Assembly (NCBI GenBank): GCA_050291465.1
Contig: JBNKJV010000001.1
Location: 186,001 to 250,000, forward strand
Reading direction: 5' to 3'
DNA length: 64,000 nucleotides
DNA from: CBFDBF01 sp050291465
GTDB taxonomy: Bacteria; Pseudomonadota; Gammaproteobacteria; Chromatiales; Chromatiaceae
Each line of letters begins with the position of its first letter. The stretch's first letter is position 1. Made by a program: the position numbers and the translations under genes. Below are positions 1 to 8,021 of this stretch, piece after piece. The notes under the pieces are model-generated. The model had not been told where the DNA came from. It made no database searches and was given only the letters and a program-made list of their open reading frames with translations.

Positions 1-783
1 CCTCTGACCATAAAAAAGCTCACCCGTCCCTGGCTGGGACCGTTCCATTCCGAACACCGGCCGCTGTTTCCCGAGAATGAACCGCTGAGCAGCGTGGCGC
101 TCCTTCCCCTGATCCGGCGCGGCACGCTGGTGGGATGTCTTAATCTGGGCAGCAATGATCTGAAGCGGTTCACCCGCCACCACGCCAGCGACTTCCTGCA
201 TCACCTGGCCTCCATCGCCGCCGTCTGCCTGGAGAGCACCGCCAACCGTGAACACCTGGTTGTCAGCGGGCTGACCGATGCCCTCACCGGTCTTCATAAC
301 CGCCGTTATCTTGAGCGCCGGTTACAGGAAGAGGTGGCTCGCGCCCGGCGTTACAGGCATCCCTTGAGCTGCCTGTTCATCGACGCCGACCACTTCAAGC
401 GGGTCAACGACAATTACGGTCACGGCACCGGAGATGAGGTTCTCAGGGAGATCTCCCTGCGGGTGCGGGAGTGTCTGCGGGCATCGGACATGGCCACCCG
501 TTTCGGAGGCGAGGAGTTCACCCTGCTGCTGCCTCAGACCGACGCGGAAGAGGCCATCAACCTCGCGGAACGCATCCGGCTAAAGATCTTCAGCAATCCT
601 GTCGTCACCAGATCCGGCACCGAACTCAAGGTCACCGTCTCCATCGGAGTCAGCCAGCTGACGGCGACGAATGGAGATGACTTTGATGCGGCGGGAGAAC
701 GTCTTATTAAAGAAGCGGACCGGGCCCTTTATCAGGCAAAAGAGGAAGGCCGTAACCGGGTAAGACTCTTCGGTTCAGACTGA
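1..783 (+). CDS. GAF-GGDEF diguanylate cyclase, 5' end outside the window
   Basis: The frame is open from base 1 with no stop, so the gene starts to the left and 260 residues are visible. The first 80 or so resemble the end of a GAF sensory domain (LIRRGTLVGCLNLGS, then a hydrophobic helix). A GGDEF domain follows, with signature GGEEF at 505-519, an RxxD inhibitory site (RASD) five residues before it, and the usual ending ALYQAKEEGRNRV. By family, it joins two GTP into cyclic di-GMP in the cytoplasm under product inhibition. All catalytic landmarks are present, so it is probably active. The ligand of the GAF domain cannot be inferred. A GTG at 94 could act as an internal start but would cut the GAF domain. 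Confidence 0.9.
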   Translation, partial: PLTIKKLTRPWLGPFHSEHRPLFPENEPLSSVALLPLIRRGTLVGCLNLGSNDLKRFTRHHASDFLHHLASIAAVCLESTANREHLVVSGLTDALTGLHNRRYLERRLQEEVARARRYRHPLSCLFIDADHFKRVNDNYGHGTGDEVLREISLRVRECLRASDMATRFGGEEFTLLLPQTDAEEAINLAERIRLKIFSNPVVTRSGTELKVTVSIGVSQLTATNGDDFDAAGERLIKEADRALYQAKEEGRNRVRLFGSD

Positions 784-832
784 TGTCCCCACGGTGCACA
801 TTCCGCACACTCCGGCCGTCACCCCGAAGGAC

Positions 833-1762
833 TCAGGAAAGGGCGAACTTTTTCAGGCGATAAAGCAGAGTATCGCGACTGATTCCAAGCAGGCGAGCCG
901 CCCGGCTGCGATTTCCATGGGTCCGCTCCAGCGCCTGCTGGATCAGACTCTTTTCGATCTCGCCGAGGACCACCCCTTCCGCCGGCAGGTGGATGACGTC
1001 CTGCTGCCGGATCTGCTCACTAAACTCCCTGGGAAGGTTCTCCGGGGTGATCTCGCGCCCGGGCAACAGAACGGTCAGCCGTTCGCACAGGTTACGCAGT
1101 TCCCGGACGTTGCCCGGCCAGTGATACTGCTTCAACAGGCTCACGGATGCCCGAGAGAAAGAGGGACTTTCCAGACCGTGCCTGCCGGCGAAGTCAGCGA
1201 GGAAGGACTTCAGCAACAGCGGAATATCCGACTGCCGTTCACGCAGGGAGGGCATCCACAAAGGCACCACGTTAAGGCGATAAAAAAGGTCTTCCCGGAA
1301 ACTTCCGCTGGCGGCCCTTTGCTGCAGATCCTGATGGGTTGCCGCAACGATACGGACATCGGCCCTGGTGGGAATCGACATCCCCACCGGCAGGACCTCC
1401 CCCGATTCCAGAAAGCGCAGAAGCTTGGCCTGAATCGAAGCCGGGAGCTCCGCGATCTCATCCAGAAACAGGGTCCCGCCCTCGGCGGCGCGGATATGGC
1501 CGTCGTGGTCTTCGGCGGCGCCGGTAAACGCCCCTTTCTTATGTCCGAAAAGTAGCGACTCGGCCAGCGCTTCCGGGAGTGCCGCACAGTTGACGGATAC
1601 GAACGGTCGATGGTTCCGGCGGCTGTTGTCGTGGATAAACCGTGCCAACAACTCCTTGCCGGTGCCGCTTTCACCGTGGATAAGCGTGTTCACATCGGTG
1701 GCGGCGACCACTTTGGCCGACTGCACCACCTCCATCAGGAGCGGATCTTTCCCCAATAACAT
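833..1762 (-). CDS. sigma-54-dependent activator lacking an N-terminal sensory domain
   Basis: The protein has 309 residues and consists of an AAA+ sigma-54 interaction domain plus a C-terminal Fis-type helix-turn-helix. Visible motifs are Walker A GESGTGKE near residue 35, the sigma-54 contact loop GAFTGA near 80, Walker B GGTLFLDEI near 100, and a HTH segment in the last 40 residues (GNRSRAARLLGISRDTLL). The family opens RpoN-holoenzyme promoter complexes by ATP hydrolysis. Residue 1 lies almost directly before the AAA+ domain, so no receiver, GAF or PAS domain is present and control must come from a partner protein or expression level, as in PspF. ATG at 1762 is preferred because AGAGGTGG precedes it; a GTG at 1777 is the alternative. 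It converges with the diguanylate cyclase, but a functional link is unproven. Confidence 0.9.
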   Translation of the reverse strand: MLLGKDPLLMEVVQSAKVVAATDVNTLIHGESGTGKELLARFIHDNSRRNHRPFVSVNCAALPEALAESLLFGHKKGAFTGAAEDHDGHIRAAEGGTLFLDEIAELPASIQAKLLRFLESGEVLPVGMSIPTRADVRIVAATHQDLQQRAASGSFREDLFYRLNVVPLWMPSLRERQSDIPLLLKSFLADFAGRHGLESPSFSRASVSLLKQYHWPGNVRELRNLCERLTVLLPGREITPENLPREFSEQIRQQDVIHLPAEGVVLGEIEKSLIQQALERTHGNRSRAARLLGISRDTLLYRLKKFALS

Positions 1763-1803
1763 ACAACCACCTCTCACTTCCGGGTATTGGAAATCCCCTG
1801 ACG

Positions 1804-1840
1804 GCGTCTCGATCGACTATGGACTTGATCAGAGGTCCCT
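1804..1840. repeat. copy A of a 36-bp motif also found at 63530-63566
   Basis: GCGTCTCG is followed by 6-7 variable bases and then ATGGACTTGATCAGAGGT; the same arrangement occurs 61.7 kb away at 63530. Both copies lie between genes, and each lies 5' of a minus-strand gene (about 40 bp here, about 105 bp there). On the minus strand each begins GGGACC or GGAACC, then TCTGATCAAGTCCAT, which has the look of an insertion-sequence terminal inverted repeat. That reading is inference. Confidence 0.5.
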
Positions 1841-1854
1841 TCGTTATTTTTGGC

Positions 1855-2562
1855 TTAGCTTTTCGATGATAACAAAAACAGTTCGGTCCCGAAAAGGAGC
1901 GTGAGCAAGCCGATGAGAACCATTATCATTCCCGCGATGCGCCGCAACAGGACCTTTCTCCCCAGACGGGTGAGCCAGCCGGTAAATGTCCCGGTGGCCA
2001 TCATCGCCGGCAGAGTACCGAGACCAAAAACGAACATGAAGGCCCCTCCGGCCCAGGGATTGCTCAGGGGCAGGGCGAGAAAGAGTGCGTAATACACCAG
2101 CCCGCAGGGCAACCACCCCCACACCAGACCGGCAAGCAGTGCGCCGGGAAGGGTCTTTATGGGAAGCATCCGCCGCCCGAGGGGTTCCAGGCGATGCCAG
2201 ACAAATTCACCCAGCCGGTCCATATTGCGCAGCAAGGGAAACCATCCGGTGAGATAGAAACCGATCACTATCATGGTCGTCGCGGCCAGAAAGCCGGCCA
2301 CCTGGCGCCATGTCTCGGCCCCCGCCCCCCACTCCAGCAGCCGGCCGGTAAACCCGACCACAACACCCAACAGTATATATATAAGAATCCGACCCAGGTT
2401 GTAGAGCAATACGAAAGCCACGAGGTTCCCCGGTCGATCGCGCACATTTGCCGGAAGACTGAGAGAGAGGGCTCCCATGATGCCCCCGCACATTCCCAAG
2501 CAGTGAAGGGTACTGAAGAAACCGACCGAAAAGGCCAACGCCAATGCAAGTGATAATTCCAA
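1855..2562 (-). CDS. TauE/SafE- or DsbD-transmembrane-like membrane protein
   Basis: This polytopic inner-membrane protein has about six helices. The motif STLHCLGMCGG in the first helix is typical of the family annotated as sulfite exporter TauE/SafE or DsbD_2, which often accompanies cbb3 oxidase and copper-handling genes and is thought to act in metal or thiol handling. No such neighbours are visible here, so substrate and partner are unknown. The frame is open to 2703, but a TATAAT hexamer on the minus strand at 2594-2599 would start the transcript inside that extension. No ATG lies between it and the conserved helix, so TTG at 2562 is the best start (235 residues). The upstream extension is polar and does not look like part of the family. 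Confidence 0.75.
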   Translation of the reverse strand: MELSLALALAFSVGFFSTLHCLGMCGGIMGALSLSLPANVRDRPGNLVAFVLLYNLGRILIYILLGVVVGFTGRLLEWGAGAETWRQVAGFLAATTMIVIGFYLTGWFPLLRNMDRLGEFVWHRLEPLGRRMLPIKTLPGALLAGLVWGWLPCGLVYYALFLALPLSNPWAGGAFMFVFGLGTLPAMMATGTFTGWLTRLGRKVLLRRIAGMIMVLIGLLTLLFGTELFLLSSKS

Positions 2563-2593
2563 AACAACATTCCCAAGGGTAAAAAGTCGGACG

Positions 2594-2599
2594 ATTATA
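2594..2599 (-). promoter_or_regulatory. possible -10 element for the TauE/SafE-like gene
   Basis: The minus strand reads TATAAT here, 32 bases before the proposed TTG start. A matching -35 hexamer is poor, so this is a weak call, mainly useful because it argues against the longer reading frame. Confidence 0.35.
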
Positions 2600-2799
2600 C
2601 CCCCTTCTCCCTCCGTTGCCCGAGAGATGCCAAACCACCGCCGCAATTTATAAGATTTTTCGCATATAGACGAAGTGAAACCTCTCCCCCGTTCCTTTCT
2701 CAAGAACCGGATGGTGCGAATTTTTGAAAAGCGGGGTCAAACCAGCAACTAAAAGCACCCTATAAACGTTAACGACGCCTCAACAATGGCTCGAAATCC

Positions 2800-2972
2800 C
2801 TTAGAAATCCCTTTTTTTTGCAAAATATATGGTGTAAGGTGCCTGACGTAGCAGCTTGTTCTTGTAGTTGTTTCGGCGGATCCTCGTAGTGTATTCAGTA
2901 GGCCCACCCGTAATTTCTCCATAACTGTCTGCGCACTAATATCATGTTTTGTTAAAAAGTAGAGGCAACCTC
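2800..2972 (+). promoter_or_regulatory. long leader of the cold-shock gene with a cold-box-like sequence
   Basis: The stretch before cspA is AT-rich around 2809-2832 and could hold the promoter; the -35 and -10 hexamers are not clear. TGACGTAGCAG at 2844-2854 resembles the cold box described near the 5' end of E. coli cspA mRNA (recalled as TGACGTACAGA). If transcription starts just upstream, the untranslated leader would be about 130 bases, as is usual for cold-inducible csp genes. The rest of the gap from 2563 holds no gene. Confidence 0.4.
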
Positions 2973-3176
2973 ATGGCTACAGGTACAGTAAAGTGGTTCA
3001 ACGACAGCAAAGGCTACGGTTTTATTACCCCGTCTGACGGCAATAAAGACGTATTCGTGCATCACTCCAGCATTCAGGGCGAGGGTTTTAAATCTCTGGC
3101 CGAAGGACAGCAGGTCACCTTCGACATCGAAGACGGCCCGAAAGGTCCGGCCGCGGTCAACGTCGTTGCGCAGTAA
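2973..3176 (+). CDS. cspA: CspA-family cold-shock protein
   Basis: The protein is 67 residues, the usual length for a single cold-shock domain. It opens MATGTVKWFNDSKGYGFI and carries both RNA-binding motifs, KGYGFI (RNP1) and VFVHH (RNP2). The family binds single-stranded RNA and DNA and melts RNA secondary structure. ATG at 2973 follows AGAGG at 2961-2965; an upstream TTG in frame at 2949 lies before this ribosome site and is not used. The gene stands alone, with a long leader and a strong terminator at 3233. Which csp paralogue it is, and whether cold induces it, cannot be decided from one copy. Confidence 0.95.
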   Translation: MATGTVKWFNDSKGYGFITPSDGNKDVFVHHSSIQGEGFKSLAEGQQVTFDIEDGPKGPAAVNVVAQ

Positions 3177-3232
3177 ACGATAAGCGGGAGGGGAGACATC
3201 CCGCCACGACCAAGGCATAAAAATAATAAGAG

Positions 3233-3257
3233 CCGCCTCTCATGAGGCGGTTTTTTT
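3233..3257 (+). terminator. rho-independent terminator after cspA
   Basis: CCGCCTC, loop TCAT, GAGGCGG, then seven T. A second, weaker inverted repeat (GCGGGA...TCCCGC) lies just before it at about 3184-3203. Confidence 0.9.
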
Positions 3258-3320
3258 ATGCCCGAAGCAGACCAAAAGCGGGGCCCGGGCAGGGCTGGGG
3301 CATCTACCAATCCCGACCGT

Positions 3321-4487
3321 TTATCGCCCGCTCCTCCATTCACGATACTCCGCCGACTCAGCAAAATCCCTGAAGTATTCGTCCTCGGACAGGGATGGGG
3401 AACCCAGGTCATAAAAGAAACGTTTTTCCAGAACGTCGGCCGTACTGACGGCCTGAGCAAACTGCTTTTGTCGAATTTGGGCGCCCAAAAGCACCAGGTA
3501 GGCATATTCGTATTCCGGCTCAAGCTCTATAGCGTGCTTTGCCTGCGCTAGCGCTTCCTCTACCTCGCCCTTCTCCAACAAAGCGTTTGCCTTTAGGACG
3601 ATAACACCCGGATCTTCGACACCGAAGGATGCCTGCATGCGATCCGTAGTCTCAATGGCCTTATCGTAGTCACCTTCAAGATAGTAGTAATCTATCAATA
3701 TGAACGACATGCGCTCATCGGTACCGAAGTGGCGATCTATGTTCTCCAGCACCTTGCCGTACAACTCCATGTCATCCGATAGATTGGCCAATTTAAATGC
3801 TACGATATTGAGCAGTCTTGATTTACGCAGGTCTTCATCCAGTGCCAGGAACTTACGTACCGCCTGCGCATATTCTCCCCGTTTGGACATCGCGGCAAAT
3901 TCCATCAATATACCGGCGCCCTCTTTTCTATCGGAAGCAGCATCGTAAACCTTGCCAAGCACGGTGGGCGTGGGCAGAACGGAGGCCGCAATCTGACGGA
4001 TCGTCTCCGAGTAGAATTGACCGGAAGCGTAACTGAACCAGTCCGCAACCTTGATCTCACCATTCCCACCTGGAGATAAATACAAATCAAAATAGCCGGT
4101 GCCGTATTCCCCAAAGTCCACACGCATAAGCGCCTGTCCGATATCGCCATCCATTTTGATGCGCAGGAGTTTTGCGTACCCTCCCTCAGGCATCCTCTGG
4201 ATCAATTGAGTTGCGGGGCTCCGCGCCTTCATCCCACGCTTGAAGCCCTCGGCAAATTCCCGTTTCGGCTTCGTATCCACAAACAACCCGGACAAGGCGG
4301 CATCCAGAAGCCTGTCGGCGTCGACCGCCTGGGAGAATGGTTCAGGATCACGGGCATTGAACCCATCAACTATCTTTTCAGCCGCGGCTTGATATTCCGC
4401 AGGCACCGCTGAAGAAGCCCATAGCAACGAGGGCACGAGATAAAGGGCGAACAGGAATCCAACAGCCGAGTATTTTAATGAGTCCAT
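3321..4487 (-). CDS. exported TPR-containing protein of unknown function
   Basis: This 388-residue protein begins with a hydrophobic signal segment (residues 8-24) ending near a plausible signal peptidase I site (LLWASSA). Residues 25-180 form an unrecognised mixed domain. From about 190 to 345 there are degenerate tetratricopeptide-like helices; the clearest are EGDYDKAIETTDRM and KGEVEEALAQAKHAIELEPEYEYAY. The C-terminal tail is acidic. TPR arrays serve as protein-binding scaffolds, so a periplasmic adaptor role is possible, but nothing nearby indicates a partner. It is transcribed toward cspA from its own promoter region. The ATG at 4487 follows a weak AGGCGG. Confidence 0.75.
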   Translation of the reverse strand: MDSLKYSAVGFLFALYLVPSLLWASSAVPAEYQAAAEKIVDGFNARDPEPFSQAVDADRLLDAALSGLFVDTKPKREFAEGFKRGMKARSPATQLIQRMPEGGYAKLLRIKMDGDIGQALMRVDFGEYGTGYFDLYLSPGGNGEIKVADWFSYASGQFYSETIRQIAASVLPTPTVLGKVYDAASDRKEGAGILMEFAAMSKRGEYAQAVRKFLALDEDLRKSRLLNIVAFKLANLSDDMELYGKVLENIDRHFGTDERMSFILIDYYYLEGDYDKAIETTDRMQASFGVEDPGVIVLKANALLEKGEVEEALAQAKHAIELEPEYEYAYLVLLGAQIRQKQFAQAVSTADVLEKRFFYDLGSPSLSEDEYFRDFAESAEYREWRSGR

Positions 4488-4599
4488 GATTTATTCCGCC
4501 TGGAAGGAAAATTCGATCCCGACCATGGTACCATCGCGCGCCCTATCAGGGACTATCCCACACCACCCTATGTTCACAATAGTAGGGAACCGTTTAGCC

Positions 4600-4860
4600 T
4601 CAGCGCAGCGAAATCGAAGGGCGGGATCCGGAGAGGGGCCGGATATCCGCGGCTCAGGATTCGAATAGAGTGAAAATGGTGGCCAGGGACAGACAAAATC
4701 GTCGGGAACGATTTTGCATGAGCGAAGCGAACCCGAAGGGCGAGGCCCAGGGATGGGCCGAGTAATCTAACTGCCTGCAGTTCGATTCCCCCGGGCGTCA
4801 TACCCGGCGGCAATCTTCGCGCGGATCTCGATTCGAGTGAAAATGGTGGCCAGGGACAGA
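4600..4860. repeat. imperfect tandem duplication that includes the 3' end of tRNA-Phe
   Basis: An identical 26-bp sequence occurs at 4668-4693 and 4835-4860. The second copy spans the last 17 bases of tRNA-Phe (with CCA) plus 9 bases beyond it. Each copy also has an upstream GAAGGGC block (about 4615 and 4736) followed by a GGGCCG block, so the duplicated unit is about 170 bp. The 355 bases between the TPR gene and the tRNA hold no coding sequence I can support. Confidence 0.7.
4694..4716 (-). terminator. hairpin downstream of tRNA-Phe
   Basis: A perfect 9-bp inverted repeat, CAAAATCGT / ACGATTTTG, has a 5-base loop. It lies 128 bp past the end of tRNA-Phe, beside the duplicated tRNA end. 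It could end the tRNA transcript, but no long T run follows, so another role is possible. Confidence 0.4.
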
Positions 4861-4919
4861 ATCGAACTGCCGACACGGGGATTTTCAGTCCCCTGCTCTA
4901 CCGACTGAGCTACCTGGCC
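4844..4919 (-). tRNA. pheT: tRNA-Phe (anticodon GAA)
   Basis: The 76-base cloverleaf reads on the minus strand GGCCAGGTAGCTCAGTCGG at its 5' end. The anticodon arm GGGGA-CTGAAAA-TCCCC carries GAA, the T arm has GTTCGATTC, and CCA is encoded. The acceptor stem pairs GGCCAGG with CCTGGCC. Length and loops match enterobacterial tRNA-Phe. The gene symbol is by analogy only. Confidence 0.97.
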
Positions 4920-4972
4920 AAAAAGAGAGCCGTATTAAAACGGCCCGGACCGGCCTAGTCAAGGGAATTTGC

Positions 4973-5242
4973 TTAAACCTCGGGAGAAATACTGTCCGGA
5001 TGGTGTGCTCCACCCCCGAAGAAGAACTGTTCCATCTCTTTTTCCAGGAACTCCCTTGCTTTGGGTTCGATGGGACTGAGGCGGTACTCGTTGATGAGCA
5101 TGGTCTGCTGCTGCAGCCACATCTTCCACGCCTCTTTGGAGACGTTATCGAAGATCCGCTGCCCCAGTTCTCCTGGATAGGGAACCCGATCCAGCCCTTC
5201 CGCCTCTTTATCCAGTTTTACGCACTGCACTAAGCGACTCAT
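4973..5242 (-). CDS. yggX: YggX family Fe(II)-trafficking protein
   Basis: This small cytosolic protein of 89 residues has the family opening MSRLVQCVKLDKEAEGLD, including the conserved Cys7, and the motif LINEYRLSPIEPKAREFLE. YggX proteins protect iron-sulfur enzymes from oxidative damage and are linked to iron handling; their exact chemistry is debated. The start lies inside the end of mutY (35-bp overlap), and mutY-yggX is the standard gammaproteobacterial order, so the two are translated from one message. The link makes sense because MutY carries a [4Fe-4S] cluster. Confidence 0.95.
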   Translation of the reverse strand: MSRLVQCVKLDKEAEGLDRVPYPGELGQRIFDNVSKEAWKMWLQQQTMLINEYRLSPIEPKAREFLEKEMEQFFFGGGAHHPDSISPEV

Positions 5243-6308
5243 CGTTACTCTCCTCCTCTCTGTTCCGCACCTGGGCGAGAATCCGCGCCACCGGCGCCGC
5301 TATCCCGCGCGGATCGGGGTTATCCGGGTTATACCAGACCTGATCAGCCCCATCCATTATCCGCCCTGGCTCCCCATCCAGCTCTATCTCAACGGGCTCG
5401 ATCTCCATATGGAAGTGGCTCAGGGTATGGCGAAAGACCGGATGCGCGGCAACCCGTCCCCGTCCCACGCCCAGCTTATCCCGGCACCACTCCAGGGGGG
5501 GCTGCTCCGAGGGGCACTCCGGGAGGCTCCAGAGCCCGCCCCAGACACCGGCAGGTGAGCGTTTTTGCAGCAGGATCTCACCCCGGGGGGCGCGTATTAG
5601 CAGCAGCCGGATCCGGCGGGTGGGCAGGGTGCGCCGGGGCCGGGGCTGGGGAAAGGCCTCAGGATCCCCTTCCGCAAGGGCCTGGCAGAGGGTGCCGAGG
5701 GGGCACGCGGGGCAGCGCGGGGCCTTCCGGGTACAGACCAGCGCCCCCAGATCCATCAGGGACTGATTGTACCTACGGCACTCCCCGGCGGGGAGGTGTT
5801 GTTCCGCCAATTGCCAAAGCCGCTTCTGCACGGCGGACTGCCCGGGCCAGCCTGGTACGGCGAAACAACGGGCCAGCACCCGTTTTACGTTGCCGTCCAG
5901 GATCGGGTGACACTGCCCCAGGGAGAGAGAAAGGACGGCACCGGCGGTGGAGCGGCCGATACCGGGAAGAGCCTGAACCGCCGCGAACTCGGTGGGGAAC
6001 CGACCGCCATGCTCATCCCGCACCTTGCGGGCCGCGCAGTGCAGGTTGCGGGCCCGGGCGTAATAGCCGAGTCCGCTCCAGAGATGCAGCACCTCGTCCT
6101 CGCTGGCTTCCGCCAGGGAGCGCACGGTGGGGAAACGCTCCAGGAAACGTTCGAAGTAGGGAATGACCGTGGCCACCTGGGTCTGCTGCAGCATGATCTC
6201 TGAGACCCACACCCGATAGGGTGTGGGCGATCGCTGCCAGGGAAGATCCTTGCGCCCGTGGCGCCGGTACCACTCCAGCATCATTTTGAAAAATGGATCG
6301 CTTCTCAC
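5208..6308 (-). CDS. mutY: A/G-specific adenine DNA glycosylase MutY
   Basis: MutY removes adenine mispaired with 8-oxoguanine. The 366-residue protein has the N-terminal glycosylase fold with the helix-hairpin-helix LPGIGRSTAGAV, the catalytic-region motif LDGNVKRVLAR, and the [4Fe-4S] ligands in CTRKAPRCPACPLGTLC (spacing C-x6-C-x2-C-x5-C). A C-terminal NUDIX-like domain for 8-oxoG recognition runs from about residue 230. GTG at 6308 is favoured over ATG at 6284: AAAGGTGA lies at the right distance, and E. coli MutY also has a short leader before the LDWY-like motif (here LEWYRRHGRKDLPWQ). It is co-transcribed with yggX. Confidence 0.95.
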   Translation of the reverse strand: MRSDPFFKMMLEWYRRHGRKDLPWQRSPTPYRVWVSEIMLQQTQVATVIPYFERFLERFPTVRSLAEASEDEVLHLWSGLGYYARARNLHCAARKVRDEHGGRFPTEFAAVQALPGIGRSTAGAVLSLSLGQCHPILDGNVKRVLARCFAVPGWPGQSAVQKRLWQLAEQHLPAGECRRYNQSLMDLGALVCTRKAPRCPACPLGTLCQALAEGDPEAFPQPRPRRTLPTRRIRLLLIRAPRGEILLQKRSPAGVWGGLWSLPECPSEQPPLEWCRDKLGVGRGRVAAHPVFRHTLSHFHMEIEPVEIELDGEPGRIMDGADQVWYNPDNPDPRGIAAPVARILAQVRNREEESNDESLSAVRKTG

Positions 6309-6382
6309 CGGTTCACCTTTCTGGAGAGTGTCTCCCAGTAGCGGCGGGACGACAACCCTGTCCCATTGTGGCGATTATTTTC

Positions 6383-6439
6383 GTCCCGCTAAAGCGGGAC
6401 CTACAGACCCCCTTCTAACCTCCCCCACAAGTAGGGGGA
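6383..6439. repeat. two short perfect inverted repeats between mutY and the L,D-transpeptidase gene
   Basis: GTCCCGCT-AA-AGCGGGAC sits at 6383-6400 and TCCCCC / GGGGGA (7-base loop) at 6421-6439, followed by a C-rich stretch to about 6475. Such simple hairpins recur between genes in many proteobacteria. The 281-base divergent gap holds no other feature I can name; promoters for both flanking genes must lie here. Confidence 0.5.
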
Positions 6440-6589
6440 AATTACCCCCTCTATCTCCCCCTGGAAGGGAGAGGACCAACAAGGAGGCTTTGATTGAATT
6501 TCTCCCGGAGATGGGAAACCGCACCGGCAAATCGGCCTCAAATATGACAGAATATCCACCGGGCTTTTGATTTTGGCGAAGCAATCGTT

Positions 6590-7516
6590 TTGAGACCGAC
6601 AACCTTCCTTCTTACCCTGCTCGTAGGACTTTTTCCTCTGACCAGCGCCGGGCTCAGCTTCCAGTTGCAGCCGGGGCAGGGAGTGGTGGGAAAACTCATC
6701 GCCGTCGAGACCCACTATAAGGACACCTTCTCCGATATCGGCCGCATCTATGATGTCGGGTACCGGGAGATGATGGCGGCCAACCCCACTGTGGATCCCT
6801 GGTTACCGAGAGACGGGACCGAGATCGTGGTCCCGACCAGCTTCGTCCTGCCGGAGGGTCCGCGCGAGGGCGTGGTAATCAATCTGGCGGAACTCAGACT
6901 TTACTACTTCCCCAAGGGTGAAGACCGGGTCATCACCTATCCCCTTGGGATAGGTCGCGAGGGCTGGAACACCCCAACCGGCACCGGCCGAATAACCGGC
7001 AAGAAGGAACACCCGACCTGGACCCCGCCCGATTCCATCCGCGAAGAGGCCAAGGCGGAGGGCAAGGAGCTGCCGGCCGTGGTGGGGCCGGGACCCGATA
7101 ATCCTCTGGGGGACTATGCCCTCTATCTGAATCTCCCAGGGTATCTGCTGCATGGAACCAACAAACCCTACGGCGTCGGCATGCGGGTCAGTCACGGCTG
7201 CATGCGACTCTACCCGGAAGATATTGCGGAGCTGTTCCCCCAGATACCCGTAGGCACCCCGTTCCGCATCATCAACCAGCCCTACAAGGTGGGCTGGCTC
7301 GGTGACCGGCTCTATATTGAGGTGCACCCCCGGCTGCTGGAACAGCGCCAGACTGACGGTTTCAATTTCACCCCCCTGATGACGGCCATCGTCGAGGCCG
7401 TGGGCGAACGCGACATAACCATCGATTGGGCACTGGTCAAAGACATAGCGCTGGAGGAGACCGGGATCCCCATACCCATACTGCACGCCCCGCCGCAACC
7501 GGACAGCGAACCCTGA
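6590..7516 (+). CDS. periplasmic L,D-transpeptidase (YkuD domain)
   Basis: The 308-residue protein begins with a signal peptide (FLLTLLVGLFPLTSAG). A LysM-like segment follows at about residues 35-85 (DTFSDIGRIYDVGYREMM...ANPTVDPWLP), then a YkuD domain at about 95-235. The catalytic signature HGTNKPYGVGMRVSHGCMRL contains the nucleophilic Cys and its two His partners. Enzymes of this type (ErfK, YbiS, YcfS in E. coli) form meso-DAP cross-links or attach Braun lipoprotein to peptidoglycan. The next gene, convergent, is a small Lpp-like lipoprotein, an attractive but unproven partner. The start is TTG at 6590 with a weak ribosome site; no ATG is available before the signal peptide. Confidence 0.9.
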   Translation: MRPTTFLLTLLVGLFPLTSAGLSFQLQPGQGVVGKLIAVETHYKDTFSDIGRIYDVGYREMMAANPTVDPWLPRDGTEIVVPTSFVLPEGPREGVVINLAELRLYYFPKGEDRVITYPLGIGREGWNTPTGTGRITGKKEHPTWTPPDSIREEAKAEGKELPAVVGPGPDNPLGDYALYLNLPGYLLHGTNKPYGVGMRVSHGCMRLYPEDIAELFPQIPVGTPFRIINQPYKVGWLGDRLYIEVHPRLLEQRQTDGFNFTPLMTAIVEAVGERDITIDWALVKDIALEETGIPIPILHAPPQPDSEP

Positions 7517-7549
7517 TCGGCCGATACACCGAAAATCCCACACATAAAA

Positions 7550-7581
7550 AAACCCGGGGCGTTTCGACCCCGGGTTTTTTT
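7550..7581. terminator. bidirectional rho-independent terminator
   Basis: AAACCCGGGG / CCCCGGGTTT with an 8-base loop, flanked by A and T runs on both sides, sits between two convergent genes and can serve both. Confidence 0.9.
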
Positions 7582-7597
7582 ATGAATAAAAGGCGGC

Positions 7598-7819
7598 TTA
7601 CTTCGCCATCGCCTTTTCCGCGATACGGCCGCAACGCTCGTTGCACTCGTCGGCGGATGCCTGTGCCGCATTGGCGGCATCCATGGCTGCATCGGCGGAT
7701 GCCTGTGCTTTGGCGATATCCGCCTGCATCTGTTGCAGCTGCTCAGTGGTGGCGCAGCCGGTAACCAGTCCGATACTCAAGGCCACAGCGGACAGTTTCA
7801 GCAGAGTACTTTTCATCAT
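7598..7819 (-). CDS. small Lpp/OprI-like alanine-zipper lipoprotein
   Basis: The 73-residue protein has a short signal and lipobox (SIGLVTGC), then an Ala-rich heptad helix (ADIAKAQASADAAMDAANAA) typical of the alanine-zipper lipoproteins such as OprI and Lpp that coat the inner face of the outer membrane. The mature part is about 53 residues. Two cysteines near the C-terminus (ECNERCGRI) are unusual for this family. The end AEKAMAK finishes in Lys, the residue that L,D-transpeptidases link to peptidoglycan in Lpp. AGGAGCG precedes ATG at 7819; the next ATG, one codon on, is also possible. Longer upstream readings lack a ribosome site. Confidence 0.85.
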   Translation of the reverse strand: MMKSTLLKLSAVALSIGLVTGCATTEQLQQMQADIAKAQASADAAMDAANAAQASADECNERCGRIAEKAMAK

Positions 7820-8021
7820 CTTTATCACGCTCCTGTCATCTAATTTGAACAAAGGCGCTGCCCGGCTCAGCCCGACAGTTTCCCCACCTAAACACCAGAC
7901 GAATCCTAGCCCAATTCGCCTCCCCATGCCATATCAATTAGGGTACGCAATTCCCACTTTCCACAGGCATTTCCCGGAACTCGGCGGGAAAATCGTTGTC
8001 GTTCCGACAGCATATCACCGC

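Noticed and set aside
794..1555. 253-codon frame on the plus strand
   Set aside because: It is the antisense of the sigma-54 activator, whose Walker, GAFTGA and HTH motifs are unmistakable.
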